The position numbers and the translations under genes are program-made. Below the pieces are notes generated by a model, which was not told the DNA's origin, did not search any database, and saw nothing but the letters and a program-made list of their open reading frames with translations. DNA of 11,558 nt from an uncultured Bacteroidales bacterium (lineage in GTDB: Bacteria; Bacteroidota; Bacteroidia; Bacteroidales; P3), in the NCBI GenBank assembly GCA_947179195.1, contig CAMXAS010000025.1, positions 1-11,558 of the forward strand, given 5' to 3'. Positions 7,101 to 11,558 of this stretch are shown piece after piece; the stretch's first letter is position 1; each line of letters starts with the position of its first letter.

Positions 7101-7500
7101 GCACACGGCGATAGAGGGTCAGGACGTGGAAATCCTGCTTTCGGACGTGGATATCTTTACCGAAGACATCCCCGGCTGGGCCGTGGCCAACGAAGGCAGC
7201 CTGACCGTGGCCCTGGACATGACGCTGGATCAAGCCTTGATAGAGGAAGGCCTGAGCCGCGAACTCGTGAACCGCATCCAAAACCTGCGTAAGGACACGG
7301 GCCTCGAAGTGACCGACAGGATTAAGGTCAGCCTCCGCTGCCCGTCCGAACTGACGGCCGCCATTGAACACAATTTTGACTATATTTGCTCCGAAACACT
7401 GGCTGAAACGTTGGACGTAACCGACACCCTGCCCCAAAACGCCGTCAAAATCGAACTGACGGAAACCGTTTCGGCGGACATCAGCCTTGCCAAAATTTAA
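4147..7500 (+). CDS. ileS: Isoleucine--tRNA ligase, type 2 (eukaryote-like) with altered HIGH motif
   Basis: IleRS attaches isoleucine to tRNA-Ile and hydrolyses mischarged Val-tRNA-Ile. At 1117 residues it is longer than type 1 bacterial IleRS (about 930-940), and no C-terminal cysteine zinc cluster is visible, which fits IleRS type 2. The class I signature lies in GPPSANGVPGIHH (47-59): the expected HxGH reads GIHH (56-59), with first and third positions exchanged. The second signature KMSKR is at 664-668. The CP1 editing domain includes DGTGIVHIAPSFGADD (349-364). Catalytic-core motif WFDSGS is at 591-596. The anticodon-binding helical domain starts near RW (752-753) and includes LSNWYVR (789-795). 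It heads a four-gene operon with its own promoter. The start ATG 4147 gives the normal N-terminus; only a weak GGAAA precedes it. Function is secure; the mupirocin phenotype is inferred. Confidence 0.98.
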   Translation: MGKYKEYKQLEMPHMAEEIGAFWEREHIFEQSLKTREGHKPFVFYEGPPSANGVPGIHHVMARTIKDVFCRYKTLRGFQVERKAGWDTHGLPVELGVEKTLGITKEDIGHKISVEEYNQYCRKEVMKYKDLWGELTRKMGYWVNLDDPYITFDNKYIESVWYLLQQLYKKDLLYKGYSIQPYSPAAGTGLSTHELNQPGCYKNVKDNTLTAQFKVVRDAASEKLFAVAKGTPYFLAWTTTPWTLSSNTALCVRKDIDYVAVATFNPYTSEAITVVLCRDRFNAYFPEKNAGLAMSDYKPGDKAIPFEILADFKGADLVDMRYEQLLPYAQPTDGDAFRVIHGDYVTTEDGTGIVHIAPSFGADDYKVAKQSGIGSLTLVDKQGRFTAEMGEFAGRFVKPQYEPDYDPKTTEPIDVDIIVKLKKEGLAFKTEKYEHAYPHCWRTDKPILYYPLDSWFIRTTACKARMAELNKTINWKPEATGSGRFGNWLENLVDWNLSRSRFWGIPLPIWATEDRAEMICIGSVAELKAEIDKAVKAGLMTENPLAAFVENDFSKENYDRFDLHRPYVDRITLVSPSGKPMKRESDLIDVWFDSGSMPYAQLHYPFENKERFGQRFPADFIAEGVDQTRGWFFTLHAIATMVFDSVAYRNVVSNGLVLDKNGNKMSKRLGNAVDPFQTIAQYGPDATRWYMMTNAQPWDNLKFDAEGIAEVQRKFFGTLHNTYSFFALYANIDGFTYQEPDVPAAQRPEIDRWILSELNTLIRLVTESYEDFEPTRAGRLIQRFIDEHLSNWYVRLSRRRFWKGDYSQDKISAYQTLYTCLMTVAKLASPIAPFFCERLYKDLNEATGKETFASVHLSDFPVCDPALVDRALETRMQWAQQCCSMVLSLRKRNNLRVRQPLKRIMIPVDDTAFIPQMESVRHLILSEVNVKDMELITETDILTKTIKPNFKALGPKYSKLMKPIAAFIGGMDQAAIRQLEKNGSVHTAIEGQDVEILLSDVDIFTEDIPGWAVANEGSLTVALDMTLDQALIEEGLSRELVNRIQNLRKDTGLEVTDRIKVSLRCPSELTAAIEHNFDYICSETLAETLDVTDTLPQNAVKIELTETVSADISLAKI
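7381..7388 (+). promoter_or_regulatory. Possible internal -7 element ahead of the DksA-like gene
   Basis: TATATTTG, followed by C, lies within the last 40 codons of ileS and matches TAnnTTTG. Transcription would start near 7393, about 119 bases before the DksA-like ATG. No -33 element is present at the usual spacing; the nearest TTG (7364-7366) is too close. The bases also encode ordinary IleRS residues, so this could be chance. Confidence 0.22.
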
Positions 7501-7511
7501 AACGATTCACC

Positions 7512-7937
7512 ATGAGTACGACTAAAAAGGGGAAAACGGAAGAAGATCCGAACACGCTGCGCTATTCGGACCAGGATTTGGCCGAATTCAAGGAAATCAT
7601 CCTGCAAAAATTGGAGAAGGCGCGCAACGACCTTGAAATCCTGCGCCAGGCCTATACGAACAACGGCGAGAACGACATCAACGACACGTCGCCCACGTTC
7701 AAGGTGCTGGAAGAAGGCTATCAGGTGCTTTCCAAAGAGGAGAACGCGCGTTTGGCCGTGCGCCAGCAGAAGTTCATCGCCTCGCTGGAAGCCGCGCTGG
7801 TCCGCATAGAGAACAAGACTTACGGCATCTGCCGCGCCACGGGCAAGCTCATCAGCAAGGAACGTCTGCGCATCGTGCCCCACGCCACGCTGAGCATAGA
7901 TGCCAAGCTCAACCAGCATAAGCCCGGTATGCAATGA
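7512..7937 (+). CDS. TraR/DksA-family RNA polymerase-binding regulator, zinc-ligand-depleted
   Basis: This 141-residue protein resembles DksA, which inserts a coiled coil into the RNA polymerase secondary channel and, with ppGpp in many bacteria, adjusts rRNA and biosynthetic promoters. Residues about 20-102 are helical and charged, fitting the coiled coil; DIND (55-58) may be the acidic tip, like DxxD in E. coli DksA. The C-terminal motif is YGICRATGKLISKERL (104-119) followed by PHATLSIDA (123-131). Its spacing matches the DksA zinc finger exactly, but the four ligand positions read C107, T110, S128 and A131, so zinc binding is unlikely. The gene starts 11 bases after the ileS stop, and its TGA overlaps the lspA ATG, suggesting translational coupling. 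Family assignment is secure; ppGpp dependence is untested. Confidence 0.9.
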   Translation: MSTTKKGKTEEDPNTLRYSDQDLAEFKEIILQKLEKARNDLEILRQAYTNNGENDINDTSPTFKVLEEGYQVLSKEENARLAVRQQKFIASLEAALVRIENKTYGICRATGKLISKERLRIVPHATLSIDAKLNQHKPGMQ

Positions 7938-8566
7938 GAAAAAAACTTTGGATTGCCGGTTTGCTCGTCGTGTTGATATTGCTTATCGACCAGGCGAGCA
8001 AAATATGGATTAAACTGCATTTCTGCTTAGGCGAAGAAATAGCGGTATTCTCTTGGTTCAGAATACACTTCCTTGAAAACGAAGGTATGGCGTTCGGTTT
8101 CAGCCTCGGCAAAGACGGCGGCAAACTCCTGCTGAGCGTCTTGCGGCTGTTGGCCATCGGCGCGCTGGGCTGGTACACGGTCCGCCTCGTCCGCATGGGG
8201 CATAAACTGACGTATATCCTGCCGTTCGCGCTGATTTTGGCGGGAGCCGTCGGCAATATGCTGGACTGCGCCTTCTACGGCCTGCTGTTTTCGGACAGTT
8301 GGTTCTCGACCGCCGAATTCCTGCCGGATGGCGGCGGCTACGCGCCGTTCCTGTATGGCCGCGTGGTGGATATGCTCTACTTCCCGCTTATCGAAACGAC
8401 CTATCCGCAATGGGTGCCGCTGGTAGGCGGCCAGGAACTCGTCTTTTTCCGCCCCGTGTTCAACGTGGCCGACAGCGCGATTACGGTCGGCTTCATTTGG
8501 TTCCTCATCATGCAACTGTTAGGCGCCAAAGCCAAGACGCCCGCTCCCGCCCATGATCTCGATTAA
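7934..8566 (+). CDS. lspA: Lipoprotein signal peptidase (signal peptidase II)
   Basis: LspA is an inner-membrane aspartyl protease that cleaves prolipoproteins just before the lipidated cysteine. The 210-residue protein has predicted membrane segments at about 5-19, 64-85, 93-112 and 181-198. The two catalytic aspartates are in GAVGNMLD (Asp111) and FNVADSAI (Asp180), the conserved family boxes; FLENEGMAFG (46-55) corresponds to the conserved N-x-G-x-AFG region. It is some 40-50 residues longer than E. coli LspA, with extra sequence between the catalytic boxes (about 117-173). The start ATG overlaps the upstream TGA (ATGA), and the 3' end overlaps the ABC-F start by 14 bases, both signs of operon coupling. 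The lipoprotein hydrolase at the left edge is a plausible client. Confidence 0.96.
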   Translation: MRKKLWIAGLLVVLILLIDQASKIWIKLHFCLGEEIAVFSWFRIHFLENEGMAFGFSLGKDGGKLLLSVLRLLAIGALGWYTVRLVRMGHKLTYILPFALILAGAVGNMLDCAFYGLLFSDSWFSTAEFLPDGGGYAPFLYGRVVDMLYFPLIETTYPQWVPLVGGQELVFFRPVFNVADSAITVGFIWFLIMQLLGAKAKTPAPAHDLD

Positions 8567-10538
8567 CAAACTCTCTGTCTCCTTTTCGGGCAACACGCTG
8601 TTCGACGAACTGTCGTTCATCATCAAGGACAAAGACCGCATCGGCCTTACCGGCAAGAACGGCGCGGGCAAATCGACGCTACTCAAGATTCTGGCGGGCC
8701 GGCAGGAACCCGACGGCGGCAGCATCGTCGTCACGAGCGGGCATGAAATCGGCTACCTGCCGCAGGAGATGATTCCCGACTCCAGCCGCAGCGTGCTGGA
8801 CGAGGCCCTGACGGCTTTCGACAAAATCCGCGCGCTGGAGGCCACCATCCAACGGCTGACCGACGAACTGGCCGAACGCACCGACTACGAATCGGAAGAC
8901 TACCATAGACTCATAGACCGGCTTTCCGAAGCCAACGAACGCTTTACGCTGCTCGGCGGCAGCCATCAGGAGGCCGAGGCCGAAAAAATCCTGTTGGGCT
9001 TGGGGTTCCGGCACAGCGACTTCGCCCGCCCGATTACCGAGTTCAGCTCCGGCTGGCAGATGCGTGTGGAGTTGGCCAAAATCCTGCTTAAGCGGCCCGA
9101 AATCATGCTGCTGGACGAGCCGACCAACCATTTGGACATCGAATCCATCGAATGGTTGGAGGATTTTTTACAGACTTACGCCGGCGCGGTCGTCATCGTC
9201 TCGCACGACCGCAAGTTCCTAGACCATGTGACCAAACGCACGATTGAAATCGTGCTCGGCCATATCGAAGACTACAACGTGTCGTATTCCGAATACGTCA
9301 TTCAACGTGAGGAAAGACGCAGCATCCAACAGAACGCCTACAACAACCAGCAGAAGGAAATCGAAAACATCGAACGCTTTATCGAACGCTTCCGCTACAA
9401 GGCCACGAAGGCGCGGCAGGCGCAGTCGCGGCTCAAGCTGTTGGACAAGATGGAGCGCGTGGAGATAGACGAGTTCGACCGGTCGAGCATCGCGTTCCGT
9501 TTCGCGCCCGCGCCCCATTCCGGCCGCGTGGTGCTGCATGGCGAACAGCTTGGCAAATACTATGGCGAGAAGCGGATTTTCGAAGGCCTCGACCTGACCG
9601 TGGAACGCGGCGAGAAGGTGGCTTTGGTGGGCCGCAACGGCGAAGGCAAGTCCACGTTCTCCAAAATCGCCGTGGGCGAGATTACCGACTACCGCGGCCG
9701 CTTCGAATTGGGGCACGCCGTCAAAATCGGTTACTTCGCGCAGAATCAGGCCGCGCTCTTGGACGGCAACAAGACCGTGTTCGAAACCATAGACGAAATC
9801 GCCGTGGGCGAGGTGCGCACGCGCATCCGCAATATCCTCGGCTGTTTCCTGTTTTCGGGCGAAGACACGGAAAAGAAAGTGAAGGTGCTGTCGGGCGGCG
9901 AGAAAACGCGCCTGGCCATCGCCAAACTGCTGTTGGAGCCCGTCAACCTGCTGATTTTGGACGAGCCGACCAACCATTTGGATATGCGCTCCAAGGATAT
10001 CCTCAAAAACGCGCTGTTGCAATACGACGGCACGCTGGTGGTGGTTTCGCACGACCGCGACTTTCTCGAAGGCCTGACGACCAAGGTCTATGAATTCCGC
10101 GACGGCCGCGTGCGCCTGCACCTCGGCGACGTGAACGACTTTTTGGCCGACCGCAAGATTGAACGCCTGCAAGAGTTGGAGCGGACGGATACCAGTAAGG
10201 CGGGCGCGGGCAAACAACCGCAGCAGAACGCGAACAAACAGCCCGGCAAGCCACAGGCCGCGCCGCCCCCCGTCAACAAAGCCGGTTCCGCCCAGGAACG
10301 CGAACAGCAGAAACGGAACGAACGCGAACTGCGCAAAATCCGCAACGCCATCGAGAAGTTGGAAGCCGAAATCACGGCCTTGGAAGCCGAATTGGCGGAT
10401 ATGGACAAGGTCTTTATCGCCGACGCCTCGCAATGCACGGTGGAGAACTGCCGCATCTACGAAGAAAAGAAAAACAGCGCCGCCCAAAAAACCGACGAAT
10501 GGGCCGCGCTGCAAGAAAAGTTGGCGTCGCTATCCTAA
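8553..10538 (+). CDS. ABC-F family ATPase (ribosome-associated, Uup/YdiF-like)
   Basis: This 661-residue soluble protein has two ABC cassettes and no membrane segment, the ABC-F layout; such proteins act at the ribosomal E site to relieve stalled or misassembled states. Cassette 1: Walker A GKNGAGKS (34-41), signature FSSGWQ (164-169), Walker B with LLDEPTNHLD (186-195, Glu189), H-loop His218. A charged helical linker (about 245-320) corresponds to the P-site tRNA interaction motif. Cassette 2: Walker A GRNGEGKS (360-367), signature LSGGE (446-450), LILDEPTNHLD (Glu471), His500. A Gln/Asn/Pro/Ala-rich tether (about 545-580) leads to a C-terminal coiled coil (about 580-661), as in Uup/YdiF. 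The first signature has Ser for the usual Gly. It starts inside lspA; the stop overlaps the convergent gene. Housekeeping is more likely than antibiotic resistance, but this cannot be settled from sequence. Confidence 0.93.
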   Translation: MISINKLSVSFSGNTLFDELSFIIKDKDRIGLTGKNGAGKSTLLKILAGRQEPDGGSIVVTSGHEIGYLPQEMIPDSSRSVLDEALTAFDKIRALEATIQRLTDELAERTDYESEDYHRLIDRLSEANERFTLLGGSHQEAEAEKILLGLGFRHSDFARPITEFSSGWQMRVELAKILLKRPEIMLLDEPTNHLDIESIEWLEDFLQTYAGAVVIVSHDRKFLDHVTKRTIEIVLGHIEDYNVSYSEYVIQREERRSIQQNAYNNQQKEIENIERFIERFRYKATKARQAQSRLKLLDKMERVEIDEFDRSSIAFRFAPAPHSGRVVLHGEQLGKYYGEKRIFEGLDLTVERGEKVALVGRNGEGKSTFSKIAVGEITDYRGRFELGHAVKIGYFAQNQAALLDGNKTVFETIDEIAVGEVRTRIRNILGCFLFSGEDTEKKVKVLSGGEKTRLAIAKLLLEPVNLLILDEPTNHLDMRSKDILKNALLQYDGTLVVVSHDRDFLEGLTTKVYEFRDGRVRLHLGDVNDFLADRKIERLQELERTDTSKAGAGKQPQQNANKQPGKPQAAPPPVNKAGSAQEREQQKRNERELRKIRNAIEKLEAEITALEAELADMDKVFIADASQCTVENCRIYEEKKNSAAQKTDEWAALQEKLASLS

Positions 10539-11530
10539 TACTCCCGCATCAACAGACGCGCCGTAAACTGCTTGAGGATTTCCATGGCCTCCGGCACGAT
10601 TTCCGACTGGGGAATGGCGTTCAGATGCGCCTCCCCTTCCTTGAACATCGCTTGAATGGCGGCCTCCACATGACGTTTGACCCCGATTCTATCGTAAAGC
10701 GACTTGACGAACGCCACTTTTTCGGCCTCTTTATCGGGCTGCGTCGGCGTGGCGAAAGCCGTCTTCAACGCGGCGGCGTCCTCGGCGGGCAACAGTTCCA
10801 AGGCTTTGAGATATAAGTAGGTCTTTTTGTTCTCGCGGATGTCGCTGCCGATTTTCTTGCCGAACTTGGCTTCGTCGCCGTAGAGGTCCAACAAGTCGTC
10901 CTGCAACTGGAACGCCAGGCCTATTTGCGTGCCGAACGCATGGAGGTGGGCCACCGAACCGGCGGGCGCGCCGGCCGCAAGCGCGCCGATCTGCAAGGCG
11001 CCGGCTATCAATACGGCCGTCTTGAGCCGTATCATCTCCATATATTCCGCCATGCTCACGTCCGCCTGCGTTTCGAAGTTCATGTCGTACTGCTGCCCTT
11101 CGCACACGCCCACGGCCAAGGCTTCGAACGCCTGCATCACGGCGCGGAGGCTGCCGGCCGGCGCGCCTATCATGAGCCGCACCGCCACGGCGAACATCGC
11201 GTCACCGGTCAGGATGGCCGTATTCGTGTCCCATTTCGCGTGCACCGTGGGCTGGCCGCGCCGCATATCGGCATGGTCCATCACGTCGTCGTGCAGGAGC
11301 GTGAAGTTATGAAACACCTCCAAGCCGATGGCCGGCCCTAAGGTCGCCTGCGCCGAGCCCCCGAACAACTGGCTGGCCATCAAAGCCAATACGGGACGGA
11401 TGCGTTTGCCGCCCAAGGCCATAGTATATACAGCCGGTTCGTACAGCCGGAGCGGGGCGCGCTGAAAAGCGGGCAGTCCGGCTATCTGTTTGTTGACAAG
11501 TTCCAGCAGTTGTTCGAATGATTGTGCCAT
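10535..11530 (-). CDS. Polyprenyl diphosphate synthase, trans-type (probable farnesyl/geranylgeranyl diphosphate synthase)
   Basis: This 331-residue enzyme condenses isopentenyl diphosphate with allylic diphosphates to make linear trans-prenyl diphosphates. Motifs in order: GGKRIRP (40-46), the first aspartate-rich motif DDVMD (81-85) followed by Arg90 and Arg91, Lys170-Thr171, FQLQDDLLD (207-215) as the second aspartate-rich motif, and GSDIRENKKT (228-237). Phe76, five residues before DDVMD, is bulky; in type I synthases an aromatic residue here limits the product to about C15-C20, whereas long-chain quinone-type enzymes usually have Ala. The first motif lacks the two-residue insertion of classic bacterial FPP synthases. 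I chose ATG 11530 (MAQSFEQ); an in-frame TTG at 11536 would add two residues but is less likely. The TAG stop overlaps the ABC-F stop tail to tail. The upstream promoter lies mostly outside the window. Confidence 0.95.
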   Translation of the reverse strand: MAQSFEQLLELVNKQIAGLPAFQRAPLRLYEPAVYTMALGGKRIRPVLALMASQLFGGSAQATLGPAIGLEVFHNFTLLHDDVMDHADMRRGQPTVHAKWDTNTAILTGDAMFAVAVRLMIGAPAGSLRAVMQAFEALAVGVCEGQQYDMNFETQADVSMAEYMEMIRLKTAVLIAGALQIGALAAGAPAGSVAHLHAFGTQIGLAFQLQDDLLDLYGDEAKFGKKIGSDIRENKKTYLYLKALELLPAEDAAALKTAFATPTQPDKEAEKVAFVKSLYDRIGVKRHVEAAIQAMFKEGEAHLNAIPQSEIVPEAMEILKQFTARLLMREY

Positions 11531-11558
11531 AACCAATAATATTTTACCGTCCGCGGGG

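Noticed and set aside
9219..10514. A 431-codon antisense open frame over the ABC-F gene
   Set aside because: Codon-aligned with the ABC-F frame; low-information composition and no recognisable motif.
8553..10538. ABC-F protein as a dedicated antibiotic-resistance determinant
   Set aside because: Operon position with core genes and the C-terminal coiled coil favour a housekeeping Uup/YdiF-type factor; nothing in the neighbourhood suggests acquired resistance.
11531..11536. TTG start adding two residues to the prenyl synthase
   Set aside because: The ATG at 11530 gives a normal N-terminus and TTG starts are rarer.
1..11558. Mobile element, CRISPR, phage or novel defence system
   Set aside because: No transposase, integrase, direct-repeat array, terminal inverted repeats or tRNA-adjacent junction was seen; codon use looks uniform across the genes.

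Overview
The window reads as a compact stretch of chromosome from a high-GC member of the Bacteroidota, probably the Bacteroidales; an Alistipes/Rikenellaceae-like genome would fit, but I cannot place it more exactly. The evidence is four intergenic or gene-edge matches to the phylum's -7 promoter element TAnnTTTG, general weakness of Shine-Dalgarno sequences, a TonB-dependent receptor with an N-terminal carboxypeptidase-regulatory-like domain, a DksA-like protein missing most zinc ligands, and a long LspA. Nearly every base is coding. I see no tRNA, rRNA, CRISPR array, insertion sequence, prophage or attachment site, and no gene-free stretch above about 110 bases.

Layout. Bases 1-1013 (minus) carry a truncated lipoprotein alpha/beta hydrolase with a Cys nucleophile. 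Just upstream of it on the same strand is ogt, a DNA alkyl repair methyltransferase (1038-1586). A 110-bp divergent promoter region separates ogt from a TonB-dependent outer-membrane receptor on the plus strand (1697-4063). After 83 bp with its own promoter begins a tight plus-strand operon: ileS (4147-7500), a TraR/DksA-family regulator (7512-7937), lspA (7934-8566) and an ABC-F ATPase (8553-10538). The gaps are 11 bp, a 4-bp overlap and a 14-bp overlap. A polyprenyl diphosphate synthase on the minus strand (10535-11530) meets the ABC-F gene tail to tail, with overlapping stop codons.

How the genes fit together. The ileS operon is a growth and translation unit: it charges tRNA-Ile, adjusts transcription, matures lipoproteins and supports ribosome function. 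LspA would process lipoproteins such as the hydrolase at 1-1013. The receptor stands alone, without a SusD partner, and looks like an uptake system for an iron, cofactor or metal complex rather than for glycans. The polyprenyl synthase supplies isoprenoid diphosphates.

I found no new multi-gene defence or mobile system. The most notable features are variants inside core genes: a swapped class I signature in IleRS (GIHH where HxGH is expected, a change linked to mupirocin hyper-resistance in type 2 IleRS), a DksA-like protein keeping one of four zinc cysteines, and a CxxC-type cysteine cluster in the receptor plug.
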